From assembly GCF_950295315.1 (NCBI RefSeq), contig NC_080177.1:84961123-85025122 (forward strand): DNA of 64,000 nt, read 5' to 3'. Position numbers and translations under genes: made by a program. Shown piece after piece: positions 54,096-64,000 of the stretch (the stretch's first letter is position 1; every line of letters starts with the position of its first letter). Source of the DNA: Erinaceus europaeus (Eukaryota > Chordata > Mammalia > Eulipotyphla > Erinaceidae). A model generated the notes under the pieces. The model searched no databases, had not been told where the DNA came from, and saw nothing but the letters and a program-made list of their open reading frames with translations.

Positions 54096-54959
54096 AATGG
54101 AAAAAGGAAGCAGGATGCAAAATACAATGAAAGTAAACCTGGGACATTCCCAAGTGAAATAAAATGTCAGTTTATCTCAGGCCCTAGAAAATAATCTCCT
54201 GAATACTCAGGCATTCCCTTACTAAAAATCAGCAGTCTCTATGTAATTTAGAGTATTAGTAATGTGTATACCTCCCCCCTTGATAATTATAGTAAATGAG
54301 TTCATAAATGATACATTCCAAATGCTTCCATTATAATCCTTGCTTCCTGGATTGAAAATATGACTGAAGAAGAAGAATACCACAAAAGACCCCCTGAAGT
54401 CTTAAAGAAAAGGCCAAATTTTTAATGTAGCTTTTAAGATAAAATCAAAGTGAGTTTTATAAGAAAATTTGGAGGAAAAGCAGGGAGCTGTTATGCCTAG
54501 AGTTATTACTCCTGTAACTTAGGATGTTTGAAACTCCATTTGCCTCAGATGTGTTTTCTGCTAGAACTCTCTCTCTCTCTGTCTCTCTCTCTCTCTCTCC
54601 ACCTATTTCCCCCCTTTTCACACTCTCTCTCTCCCTCCTTTTGTTTTTCCTTATTTTCACCTGTGTTCACCTGCTTGTCCACTCGTGAAAGATGTCTTTC
54701 TACAGCTACAGTACACATCTTTCCCTCTTTTAATCTCAAAATAAAACAAACACTGGTATTTCTTTCTTTCTCCCTGAGTGTCTGTAGCCTCTGCTTCATA
54801 TGAGGTAGAGAGAGTTTCTCGTAAGACAGTGAGACAACCCACAGCACCATTTCCTACACTCAGTCCTGGAGAACAGATCAGTCCCCTCAGACATGTGAGT
54901 CACCTGTTCTATCACTTGAGGTTTTTGTCTGGTCTCCAACCCCATATTTTTTCCTTTAA
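54096..54959. other. Noncoding DNA with CT tract
   Basis: The (CT)n tract at 54568-54600 resembles a SINE body without a head. Short overlapping frames at 54528-54850 are repeat-derived. Confidence 0.4.
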
Positions 54960-55075
54960 ATGACTGTATTGGAGAAATGTTGGTTTTCAAGATGATTGTT
55001 GTCACAGGTGTACAGAATCTGATCTCCTTGTGAGAGGTGTCACCACACCACAGCCTCCACGGGCATGCCATCTTC
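54960..55075 (-). mobile_element. Possible L1 3' UTR fragment
   Basis: TGACTGTATTGGAGAAATG...TTGTCACAGGTGTACAGAATC is loosely similar to the L1 3' UTR at 9310-9420. Low certainty. Confidence 0.35.
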
Positions 55076-55185
55076 TGCTGGAGGGCTCTGCGGCGCCCGC
55101 TTCCCCTGTCACTGCCTCCCCGCTTTCTTGAATCCTTGAATCTGCTGCAGGAGACAATAGATAATTAGAATATCTTTCTTTATTT

Positions 55186-55382
55186 TTCAGTTATCTATTT
55201 ATTTGTTGGATAGAGACAGTCAGAAATCTGAAGGGAAGGGGGGACAGAGAGACAGAGAGACAACTGTAACCCTGCTTTGCCACTCACAAAGCTTTCCCCC
55301 TGCGGGTGGGGACTGGGGGATCGAACCTGGGTTTTTGTCAGTCTTAACCTGGCCTCAGACAGGTGTGCCACCACCCAAGCCC
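55186..55382 (-). mobile_element. Group B SINE
   Basis: TTTATTTGTTGGATAGAGACAG, AAAGCTTTCCCCCTGCGGGTGG, GGGGATCGAACCTGGG (box B reversed) and GTGCCACCACCCAAGCCC. Confidence 0.9.
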
Positions 55383-56141
55383 TGCTAATTAAAGTCTCAA
55401 TCTGCACTTGCCCTTTGTTTGTCAAATTCCTATGGGTGATATTATCTGGTACTCATCCCTTCTGGATTGGTTCTCAACATGATTCAGTCAGGTTCCAACT
55501 GAGACCTTCAGACATCAGCTTTCACTGAGCGGCTGTGAAGGGTTTTCTTTGGGCCAGGTGGTGACCGTTCTCAGATCAACATATGGAAACAAGGGGAAAA
55601 CACTGAGTCTGTATGCACTGTGTGTCCCAAATAAAATCGAATCACGTGTGCTCTCTCATCCACACTGGCTGTCCTGATAGTGAAAGAATGGGTATGACTC
55701 ATAGCAACACAAACCGTGATGCCTCATGGGACTCTGGGAAAATAAGAGAAAAGCACTTACAACTCGTTTATGTTTGTGTTAATAAATGGAGAAGGTGTTT
55801 GCTATCTATCAACTGTCAAAGTTCAACTGATTTTTTTTCCCCAAGTATGTAGCTCTCAAATACTGTATTCCTAGCCCTGTGAGTAAAGGTCAGTTCTAGT
55901 CCATGTTGCCACATGTAATAGTTGAAATGATATTTTGTATTTTTTGTAAAAGTTGCCTCATATGATAATCTGTATCAGTGCTTTTATGTCATGTTTTGGG
56001 CGTCATTGGTAACTGCTGTGTTGTGCGATAACATGTCCAGTTGCTACAGCAGTTGATTCAGAGTATCACATAGCCCAATACTGTCTTGTTCATACAGGAG
56101 TTATCGTGAATCTTTTACATGGAGAAAAGTCCTCCTGGGCT
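55383..56141. other. Noncoding DNA, no feature seen
   Basis: No repeat or gene recognised. Confidence 0.4.
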
Positions 56142-56264
56142 GGGGAGATAGCATAGTGATTATGTAAAATATCTTCATACCTGAGGCTACAAAGTTTCTA
56201 AGCTCAATCTCCAACACCATCACAAGCCAAAACTGAGTAGTACTCTGGTTAAGAAAATTGGGTT
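56142..56264 (+). mobile_element. Group C SINE
   Basis: GCTGGGGAGATAGCATAGTGATTATG head (A box), CATACCTGAGGCTACAAAG, AGCTCAATCTCC box B remnant, then GAGTAGTACTCTGGTTAAG. Confidence 0.85.
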
Positions 56265-56814
56265 GAAAAGACAGAAGAATGAGATTATGTCACCAAATAC
56301 TGCCATGCAGGAAGTGGACTCTGGATGGGTGAAAGATTTGAATGTTAAACCTGAAAGTATCCAATATTTGGAGAAAAGTATTGACAGAACTTTTCAATGT
56401 AAGCTTTAAATATCTTTGATGACTCCAGTCCAAATGCACAGAAAACAAAAAATAAACTAATGGGACCACATCAGACTGCAAACTTGTGCACAGGACAAAG
56501 AACCACAACCAAATCAGAAAGACACCCTACAGAATGGGAGAGTTTCACATACTACACATCAGATAAAGGGCCAATGACCAAAATGTATAAAGAACTCACC
56601 AACACAGCAACAATAAAATGAATGGCCCCATTTAAAGATGAGTAGAGGGCTTAGACAGAATCTTTACCAAAGAAGAGATCCAGAGAGCTAACAGACAAAT
56701 GAGGACGTGCTTAGTCACTAAGTAGAAGAGAAATAAAAATAAAGACAATAACGGGATTCCATTTAGTACCTGTGGAGATGCCATGCATTAGAAAGAAGAG
56801 AAATGGTGTCAATC

Positions 56815-56955
56815 AGCAGTTAACCTGTTAGATGATACATGTTATGTGCAAAGACCCTGGTTCAAGCCCCTGGTCCCCACCTGTGGGGAAAAGAAATGGG
56901 CAGTGGAGTGGTATTGCCGGTGTTTCTCTTTCTCAGCCTCCTCTCTCAATCCAAA

Positions 56956-57031
<76 letters not shown>

Positions 57032-57040
57032 AAGCAAAAA
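56815..57040 (+). mobile_element. Group B SINE with large (CA)n, nested in L1
   Basis: ATGTTATGTGCAAAGACCC, GGTTCAAGCCCC box B and TCCCCACCTGTGGGG lead to a CT body and a (CA)n run (56957-57027) where the tail should be. Confidence 0.87.
56957..57027. repeat. (CA)n microsatellite
   Basis: About 35 uninterrupted CA dinucleotides within the SINE. Confidence 0.97.
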
Positions 57041-57446
57041 CAACAAGGTTTGGTGAGGATGTGGGGCAAAAGGAACCATTCTACCGTGTTGGGGGGATGG
57101 TGTAGTGTTTCAAGCCCTATGGGAAAGACTGGAGCTTTACCAGAACTCCAGAAATAGACCTACCCTTTGACTTGATGATTCCTCTGCTGGGAATTTACCC
57201 AAAGGGAGCAAATACATCTATCCAAAGAGATCTGTGTACTCCTTTGTTCATAGAAACACATTTAATATTTACCTACAAAATTATAACAGGGGTATAATTC
57301 CACATCTTTCCTGCCTCCTGAGTTCTGAGTTCCCGTTCCCTCCACTGGAAATTGCAATAATTCTCAAATGTCACAGATATGGGCTATTATTTATATAGCT
57401 GTCTATCTATATTTATATATATGTGCCCATTTCTTCTATGGTCCTG

Positions 57447-57768
57447 CCTTCTCTTCCTTTTTTTTTTTTTAATAAATATTTATTTTATTTATTTATTCCC
57501 TTTTGTTGCCCTTGTTTTTTTATTGTTGTAGTTATTATTGTTGTTGTCATCGTTGTTGGATAGGACAGAGAGAAATGGAGAGAGGAGGGGAAGACAGAGA
57601 GGAGGAGAGAAAGACAGACACCTGCAGACCTGCTTCACCGCCCGTGAAGCGACTCCCCTGCAGGTGGGGAGCCGGGGTTCGAACTGGGATCCTTATGCCA
57701 GTCCTTGTGCTTTGCGCCACCTGCGCTTAACCCGCTGCGCTACAGCCCGACTCCCCTTCTCTTCCTTT
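57447..57768 (-). mobile_element. Group A SINE with 14-bp target duplication
   Basis: CCTTCTCTTCCTTT at 57447-57460 and 57755-57768. Close to consensus, with GGTTCGAACTGGGATCC. Confidence 0.95.
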
Positions 57769-57859
57769 CTAACTCACACCTATTCCTATTACTATGTCTG
57801 AGTTCAGGGCTCTTTGGTCCTCTTCCCCCAACATTTCTTCCCCTCAGGGAGTATGAACC

Positions 57860-58204
57860 AAATTCTTTTTTTTTTTTTTTTTCTGCCTCCACGGTTATTG
57901 CTGGGGCTCAGTGCCTGCACTATGAATCCACTGCTCCTGGAGGCTATTTTTTCCCCTTTTGTTGTTCACCGTTATTATTAGTATTGTTGTTATTATTGTC
58001 ATTGTTGTTGGATAGGACAAAGAGAAATCGAGAGAGGAGGGGAGAGAAAGATAGAGACCTGCTTCACTGCCTACGAAGCGACCCTCCTGCAGGTGGGGAG
58101 CAGGGGGCTTGAACTGGGATCCTTGTGCCGGTCCTTGCGTTTTGTGCCATGTGCACTTAACCCACTGTGCTACCACCCAGCCCCCCCCCCCCCCAATCAA
58201 ATTC
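57860..58204 (-). mobile_element. Group A SINE with extra 3' module
   Basis: CAAATTCT flanks both sides (57860-57867 and 58197-58204). A T-run leads into TGCCTCCACGGTTATTGCTGGGG...CTGCTCCTGGAGGC. The head ends in a C-run (58180-58194). Confidence 0.9.
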
Positions 58205-58930
58205 TCTATGGGGTACAGACAGTGGGAGTTCTGACTTCCCTAATTGCTTCTCCACTGGACATGGGCATTGGTGGTAGATCCACACCCCCAGCTTGTTTCT
58301 GTCTTTCCCTAATGGGGTAGAGCTCTGGAGAGTATGTCCCTAGGCACACTGGTAAGGTCAAGACATGATAGTAGCATCTGCAGTTTGGTGGCTGAAAGGC
58401 AGTAAGATATAAAGCAGGACAAAATGCTTAATAAACAGCAGCCAAAAAGCAGGAATAGAGTAGATGAAGATAGGGACTGTGTAACAGAAGGATGCTAGGA
58501 AGTCTATTTTAGCTATGCTCCTCGGGGCCCATCACTAAAGTAATTTTTGCTTGAATTTGATAGCTAACATGGAAGTGGGCTAAAAATATTATCTGGGAAC
58601 TTGGTGTCAGAGTTGAGAAAGGGCTAGAAAGCTGGATTAAGGCAGGGAGTAGCTCCCATACTTGAAGAAAATCTATAAATACGATTAAATATTGTAACTG
58701 ACCTAGTTCCTAGGGCCCATGTCTATTTATACTCAGCACAGGAGCCTGTGAGACCTCTGAGTCCCTGTCAGTCTGAGCTCACAGTCCATGGCCACAGCTG
58801 GGAACATTCCAGGCTGCTGTCATGTCAGGACCCGTCTTCCTCAAGGGGTAGAGCAGGCTGACCAGCCTCCCTTTAGAGAGTGGGGTGAACCTGCCATGGC
58901 TAGATAATAATGAGGTTCTGAAGGTGCAGC

Positions 58931-59430
58931 AGAAATTTTAATAAACTAACCATTAAAATCCCTGTGAAAATATAGCATGAACAAGATATCCTTCAGATAT
59001 TTGTATAAATATAATATTTGTATAAATATCTGAAACTAGATAGATAATGCTTCTGATGGGTCCTAAGACATTTATTTCACTTTTTTTTTTAAGACTTTTG
59101 TCTCCCCTTTAGAGATTTCTCTTCTTTCATGTATAAAATCAAGTTGGCATCAAAGTCCTTATTTCCCAAATGGTTTAGAGTCGGATCTGTTGTGGGAGGG
59201 AGCTGCCGATTCATCCCAGAGACTGTGCTAAATGTCTCATAAATCTCTCAGAGACTCCACGTTCTCCTCCAGGACTGTACCAGTAAAATTCCCATTCCCC
59301 ACAAGTTAAATGTGTTGTCACAGGATCTTCTTACAAAGTGTTACGATGGTTGTCATTATTAAATTTGAATTGGTGCTGGTTTTAAGGGAGTCTCTGTCAC
59401 ACTTTGTCACAATATATGTTTTTATAGAAG
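58931..59430. other. Noncoding DNA, no feature seen
   Basis: Contains a TTTGTATAAATAT direct repeat at 58999-59031 and a T-run at 59081-59091. Confidence 0.4.
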
Positions 59431-60282
59431 AATTTGAACCTTTCAACCTATTTCTAGCTTTTCTAGTGAGATAGAGCTTTGGAGAGGCGAGGTTCCAGGA
59501 CACATTGGTGAGGTCTGTCCAGAGAAGTCAGGATGACATCATGGCAGCATCTGCAGCTTAGTGTCTGCAAGGTGGCAGGACATCACGTGAGACAAAGTGG
59601 TTAGTGGATAGGAAACAAAAAGTAGGAGTAGAGCATATGGGCTTGGGGACCTTAGGATAGAAGAAAGCTCGCAAGTCCATTTTAGGCATGTTCCTGGGGC
59701 CACACAACGATGGTGCTTTCGCTTGAGTTTGATACCCAGCCTCAAGTTGGAATGGCTTAGAGGTATGGATCAAACTGCCAACACCCATGCCCAATACACC
59801 CATGCCCAATGGAGAAGCAATTGCAGAAGCCAGAACTCCTACCCTCTGCTCCCCCAAAACAACCTTGATCCATATTCCCAGTGGGGGAGAAGCAAAAGGC
59901 GGAAGCAGCTAAGAGGCTCTGAACTCCAGCTCCATCAGCACCCAGACACAGTGGAGGAAAGGAGAGAGAGTGGGATGTAGTGATGGTGTCAAGAGTGGCT
60001 TGGAGGAAAAGAGAGGACTGGACCTGGAAGAAAAAGTAGGCAATTATGTACAAATGTCCACAGATAGTTGTAGAAATGATATTGGCCCCTATCTACAACC
60101 TTAGGGGAACGTCAGTGGCTTGCAGTGGGGAGACTGGGGATTCAGAGCTCTGGTGGTGCGAACACTGTGGAATTATAATCATATTAAATAATAAATAATT
60201 TAATACTTTAAATAATAATTTAATCCATATTAAATAATAAACTAATAAAATTTTAAAAAGAAAAAAAAATTTGAACCTTTCA
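59431..60282 (+). mobile_element. V-tail repeat with 5' inversion and 15-bp target duplication
   Basis: AATTTGAACCTTTCA is exact at 59431-59445 and 60268-60282. 59446 to about 59757 is antisense (GAGATAGAGCTTTGGAGAGGC). From about 59760 the sequence turns sense (GTATGGATCAAACTGCCAACACCC...GAGAAGCAATTGCAGAAGCC) and ends in AATAAAATTTTAAAAAG. The sense part holds about 240 bp (59890-60135) not seen in other copies. Confidence 0.92.
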
Positions 60283-60567
60283 CCCATGGGGGAAAATTCT
60301 TTTTTATTAAGTTTATATTTGAATATTAGGATCTATATACATATCCAAACAGATAGTTACAAACATCGTAAGCTGTGATATTTAAAATCCAAATACAAAG
60401 AACCCAATATTTTTAGCAGTAAGACGAGTTACATATATGTCTATTTCTATAAGAAATTCAAAATATTCCTAATCCAAGCTGGTAATTTTGTAAACATAAT
60501 AGCTTTCAAAACATTTTTCCTATGTATTTAAAATACGTATTTGGTTTAAGAAAGGTAAATTAAGGGA
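60283..60567. other. AT-rich spacer
   Basis: No feature recognised. Confidence 0.4.
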
Positions 60568-60838
60568 GCGGGCTGTAATGCAGTGGGTTAAGCGCACATG
60601 GCGCAAGCCCAAGGACCGGACTAAGGATCCTGGCTCCCCACCTGCAGGGGAGTCGCTTCACAAGCGGTGAAGCAGGTCTGCAGGTGTCTGTCTTTCTCCC
60701 CTACTCCCTGTCTTCCCCTTCTCTCTCCATTCCTCGATGTCTTATCCAACAACAACAGCAACAAAATGGAAAAAATGAGCAGTGGATTTGAACCCCAGAG
60801 AAAACTCTGGAGGCAAAAGAAAAAAGAGAGAGAAGTTA
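60568..60838 (+). mobile_element. Group A SINE with extra 3' module, lacking box B
   Basis: GGGAGCGGGCTGTAATGCAG head, AAGGACCGGACTAAGGATCC, then directly TGGCTCCCCACCTGCAGGGG. The GGTTCGAGCCC box is deleted. The 3' module is present as GAGCAGTGGATTTGAACCCC...CTCTGGAGGC. Confidence 0.88.
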
Positions 60839-61041
60839 CACAGCACGTGACTAATTGCCCCAGTAGACAAAGCGCAGTTAGCTACAAGAAAAATGAAATG
60901 GTTCCCTTCCTCCCTCTATTGTTTTTGAACTTTGATTCTCTTGCTAGATATATACTCCAAATCTGTCCATGGAAGATTTCATCTTCACAGATTTTAAAAC
61001 CTAACATTAAACAACGAAAACTCTTAAAATAGGGGGAGGGC

Positions 61042-61527
61042 ATGGACAGAATATTCACCACAGAAGAGATCCAAAAGGCCGAGAAACACATGAAAAAATG
61101 CTCCAAGTCTCTGATTGTCAGAGAAATGCAAATAAAGACAACAACGAGATACCACTTCACTCCTGTGAGATTGACATACATCAGAAAAGGGAACAGCAGC
61201 AAATGCTGGAGAGGGTGTGGGGTCAAAGGAACCCTCCTGCACTGCTGGTGGGAATGTCAATGGGTCCAACCTCTGTGGAGAACAGTCTGGAGAACTCTCA
61301 GAAGGCTAGAAATGGACCTGCAATTCCTCTCCTGGGGAGGGATAGATCCTAAGGAACCCAACACACCCAGCCAAAAAGATCTGTGTACACATATGTTCTT
61401 GGCAGCACAATTCGTAATAGCCAAAACCTGGAAGCAACCCAGGTGTCCAACAACAGATGAGTGGCTGAACAAGTTGTGGGATATATACACAATGGAATAC
61501 TACTCAGCTGTAAAAAATGGTGACCGG
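61042..61527 (+). pseudogene. L1 ORF2 C-terminal fragment
   Basis: An open frame covering the ORF2 C-terminus up to the SINE insertion. [19 protein letters not shown] is near the start, then a Cys/His-rich [18 protein letters not shown] segment (about residues 55-72). Further on are [34 protein letters not shown] and a TGAC at the insertion point. These closely match the standard L1 ORF2 ending, where the Cys-rich segment is thought to bind RNA. Endonuclease and RT are missing. The apparent 196-codon frame runs on into the SINE only by chance. Confidence 0.92.
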
Positions 61528-61741
61528 GGCCAGGTGGTGGTGCACCTGGTTGAGCACACATGTTACAGTGCGCAAGGACCCAGGTTCAACCCCTCGCCCC
61601 TACCTGCAGGGGGAAATCTTCACAAGTGGTGAAGCAGTGCTGCAGGTGTCTATCTGTCTCTCTCCCTCTCTATCACGCTCTTCCCTCTCAATTTCTGACT
61701 GTCAGTATCCAAAAAATAAAGATAAAATAAATTTTAAAAAA
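61525..61741 (+). mobile_element. Group B SINE nested in L1
   Basis: GGGGCCAGGTGGTGGTGCACC head, GGTTCAACCCC box B, CTACCTGCAGGGGG, CT body, AAAAAATAAAGATAAAATAAA tail. AAAATGGTGAC / AAAAAGGCGAC flank it as an imperfect target duplication. Confidence 0.93.
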
Positions 61742-62100
61742 AGGCGACTTCAACGTTTTCAGCCGATCTTGGGTGGACCTTGAAAAAATCATGTTGAGTG
61801 AAATAAGTCAGAAACAGAAGGATGAATATGGGATGATCTCACTCTCAGGCCGAAGTTGAAAAACAAGATCAGAAGAAAAAACACAAGTAGAACCTGAACT
61901 GGAATTGGCGTATCGCACCAAAGTAAAAGACTCTGGGGTGGGTGGGTGGGGGAATACAGGTCCAAGAAGGATGACAGAGGACCTAGTGGGGGTTGTATTG
62001 TTATATGGGAAACTGGGGAACGTTATGCATGTACAAACTGTTGTACTTACTGTTGAATGTAAAACATGAATTCCCCAATAAAAAAAGAAAAAGAAAACTC

Positions 62101-63274
62101 CTTTTCTTCTGAGTCCACCCCTTCCACAGTTTTCCCTCTCTCAACATTCATGGAAAGGTTGGGAAAGCAAATAGCTGCTCCTCCTTCTTTTTCTCGTCAT
62201 CACATGTTGCGGCCTGTCACCGGGTCTGATACATTCAGACAGAACTGAAGGGTCTGAAGAAGTTCAGTTCAGGGGCAAGTTCCTCGCCATAGCGTGAAAT
62301 CGTGAATTGCTGGAAATAGAGGTTTGGATCATAAAACCAGAGCATGTGGTCTTCCGGCCATTACTCTTCTGCGGAAACTAGTCCCGAGCCTATTTGCGAC
62401 TTCTGCTGATTGACAGAAAGAAGCTGTCATCTGGTTAGAAGAACAAAGGAAGATGTATCAGCTACCTACTACCTGGACCGACTGACACAAATCATACATT
62501 GCGATTAGTGTTCACAGACTTAATATTGAACAACCCCACGGTTACTGAAGTGTTCTTTGTAAGACTCAGTCATGCAGACCAGGGCAGTGTCTTGTGGCAT
62601 GTGTGCTCTGTATTTTAGGGACATGATTTCTGTTTGCGTTCATGTTCTCTCTGCAAGGCAGTATTTCAGCAGTTATAAAAATGCTCTTCATTGTCATTCG
62701 CAATGTAAATCCTTCCTTTTGGTGTCATGTAGAAAGTAATAAAATTTACGTTTAAAGATGACATCATGAGACATAATTTACTATAATAGCATTTTTGAAG
62801 GCTGTTATGAATGGCATCTTTTAGTTACTTATTCAGTCACATTTTTGGGGTAGTGGTTATGTCTTTCTGTATTCAGGTGGAAATCATATAACGTTGATCT
62901 CATTTTTGTGGCAACCTAGAGGGAAAAAATCATGCATTACATCAAAAAATGCCAAGACACAGGAATGGTGTAGGTGCAGGTATTATCATTCATGTTAATA
63001 TCACCTGACTTTTTGCTGGGTCCCTTTGAGTCAGATGTGGGTTGGGTGACTAGTGCATCTCTGCCAGATGAACAGAAATCCTAGGATTCCTCTTTATTTT
63101 TTTTCACACTCACAGACTCATGATAGTATTTTATTTTGTTTTGTACTCCCCAAGTAACTGCTATGATAATTAAAGAAGAGAAGACTTCCTCAGCCCTTTT
63201 GACGGTGGTTTAACAAACAGGAGACGCGTGTTACATCACAGGTTATTCAGGTACCAAAACCACAGCAGCCTTGG
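62101..63274. other. Unique noncoding DNA
   Basis: No repeat or credible coding frame over about 1.2 kb. Confidence 0.45.
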
Positions 63275-63552
63275 TGAATTAAGTCAGAAAGAGAAGGAGG
63301 AATATGGGATGATCTCACTCTCAGGCAGAAGTTGAAAAACAAGGTCAGAAGAGCAAACACAAGTAGAAACTGAACTGGAATTGGCGTATTGCAGCAAAGA
63401 AAAAGACAATACAGGTCCAAAAAAAAAAAAAAAAAAGAGAATACAGGTCCAAAAAGGATGACAGAGGACCTAGTGGGGGTTGTGTTGTTCTGTAAAAAAA
63501 ATAATAATAATTAAATAAATAAAATAGTAACATGTAAAAAAAAAAAACACAT
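63275..63552 (+). mobile_element. L1 3' UTR fragment with internal A-runs
   Basis: GAATATGGGATGATCTCACTC, TGAACTGGAATTGGCGTATTG and CAATACAGGTCCAAAA(A)n are followed by a second GAATACAGGTCCAAAAAGGATGAC, then AATAATAATAATTAAATAAATAAAAT. The AATACAGGTCC motif is duplicated around an A-run (63419-63437). Confidence 0.9.
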
Positions 63553-63875
63553 GGCAGAAAAATAGGCAAAGGGGCAATAGGGCTGGCCTTGTGGCAGGGA
63601 GCTGTGAGCCCCTGAGCTCCAAGTGTTCTGGTCCCCGGGGAAGCAGCATGGCAGGTCTGAGGAGGAGCACTTGCGGAGGACAGCAGGAAGGGAGCCAGAA
63701 GGGGGGAGGTAGGAAAGGAGAGTGATTTACACCAGACGGCCACTTAAGTCACGGCCTACGTACACAGCCGCTTGTGGGCTTGATGTGAGGAGGTCTTAAC
63801 CCTGTGCTAACTGTGTTCATGTCCCAGCACCACCACGGCTATGACAATCCTGGAGACAGTGTTTTTGCTTCTGGT
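63553..63875. other. Noncoding DNA
   Basis: GC-moderate, no gene. 63805-63850 (CCCAGCACCACCACGGC...) may be a relic SINE head. Minus frames here (132 and 66 codons) are L1/SINE by-products. Confidence 0.4.
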
Positions 63876-64000
63876 TTTGGTTTGTTTTATTTATTTATTT
63901 TCCTTTCGTTGCCCTTGTTTTATTGTTGTAGTTATTATTGTTGTTGATGTCGTCGTTGTTGGATAGGACAGAGAGAGATGGAGAGAGGAGGGGAAGACAG
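63876..64000 (-). mobile_element. Group A SINE, cut by window end
   Basis: TTTATTTATTTTCCTTTCGTTGCCCTTG, GTTGTTGGATAGGACAGAG and GGAGAGAGGAGGGGAAGACAG are the reversed tail and body. The head lies beyond base 64000. Confidence 0.9.

Larger units (their letters stand above)
56265..57262 (+). mobile_element. L1 ORF2 3' part, interrupted by a SINE
   Basis: L1 landmarks are GGACCACATCAGACTGCAAAC, GGGCCAATGACCAAAATGTATAAAG, GAAGAGATCCAGAGAGC, then (after the SINE) GGTTTGGTGAGGATGTGGGGC and CTGCTGGGAATTTACCC. Stops and indels disrupt the frame. The L1 sequence ends abruptly near 57262, against a V-tail-like repeat in opposite orientation. Confidence 0.88.
57265..58930 (-). mobile_element. V-tail repeat (older) with two nested SINEs
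   Basis: Three blocks of one repeat are separated by SINEs: about 57265-57446, 57769-57867 and 58197-58930. The last block is the best match (GGGAGTTCTGACTTCCC, CTCCACTGGACATGGGC, then the 34.2-34.7 kb block order to ACAGCTGGGAACATTCCAGG). The first block is diverged. Confidence 0.75.
61016..62100 (+). mobile_element. L1, 5'-truncated, best-preserved in the window
   Basis: It begins near 61024 in ORF2 and ends at an AATAAAAAAAGAAAAAG tail. GAAAACTC flanks it at 61016-61023 and 62093-62100. A group B SINE interrupts it (61525-61741). The 3' UTR order is CACCAAAGTAAAAGACTCTGG, GGATGACAGAGGACC, GGGAACGTTATGCATG, ATTCCCCAATAAA. The same 3' UTR occurs at 18.2, 42.1 and 63.3 kb. Confidence 0.93.

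Noticed and set aside
61042..61632. 196-codon frame as a complete protein
   Set aside because: The first 160 or so codons are the L1 ORF2 C-terminus. The rest is accidental read-through into the nested SINE.

Overview
The window looks like intergenic or intronic DNA from a hedgehog (Erinaceinae). Three tRNA-headed SINE groups of hedgehog type fill it, and it carries a Vingi-like non-LTR retrotransposon. Among mammals, the Vingi clade has been described only from hedgehog genomes (Erinaceus europaeus, Atelerix), as I recall the literature. No functional protein-coding gene, tRNA, rRNA or CRISPR array could be supported. Almost every long open frame falls in a repeat.

Layout. 1-3.9 kb: a copy of an approximately 0.8-0.95 kb noncoding repeat (here 'V-tail repeat') and an L1 ORF2 fragment. 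4.13-5.34 kb: a 39-bp minisatellite of exactly 31 units. 5.8-24.1 kb: alternating SINEs, L1 pieces, V-tail copies, a GT-rich minisatellite and small tandem duplications. 24.17-27.17 kb, minus strand: a defective Vingi-like LINE with part of the endonuclease, the reverse transcriptase and a C-terminal Cys/His motif. 27.4-33.9 kb: L1 and SINE fragments and a solo class II ERV LTR (32331-32801) with a 6-bp target duplication. 33.9-41 kb: another V-tail copy, two further LTR candidates, and a 1.4-kb stretch free of recognised repeats whose minus frame has few stops. 41-52 kb: SINEs, a V-tail copy with 5' inversion and a V-tail/L1 chimera. 52-64 kb: simple repeats, L1 pieces with nested SINEs, a V-tail copy holding two nested SINEs, a second inverted V-tail copy with a target duplication, and a well-preserved 3' L1 fragment.

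How the parts relate. The last 75 bp or so of the Vingi-like element match the 3' end of the V-tail repeats. This suggests the V-tail repeats are nonautonomous relatives mobilised in trans. Two V-tail copies have the twin-priming structure expected of target-primed reverse transcription, each bounded by an exact target duplication. The SINEs fall into three groups. Group A has a CT-rich body and an AAC-rich tail, sometimes with an extra 3' module. Group B is a GGGGCCAGG-headed relative. Group C has a TAGCATAATGG A box. Many group A copies have exact 11-17 bp target duplications. Boundaries without a target duplication are good to roughly 10-30 bp.
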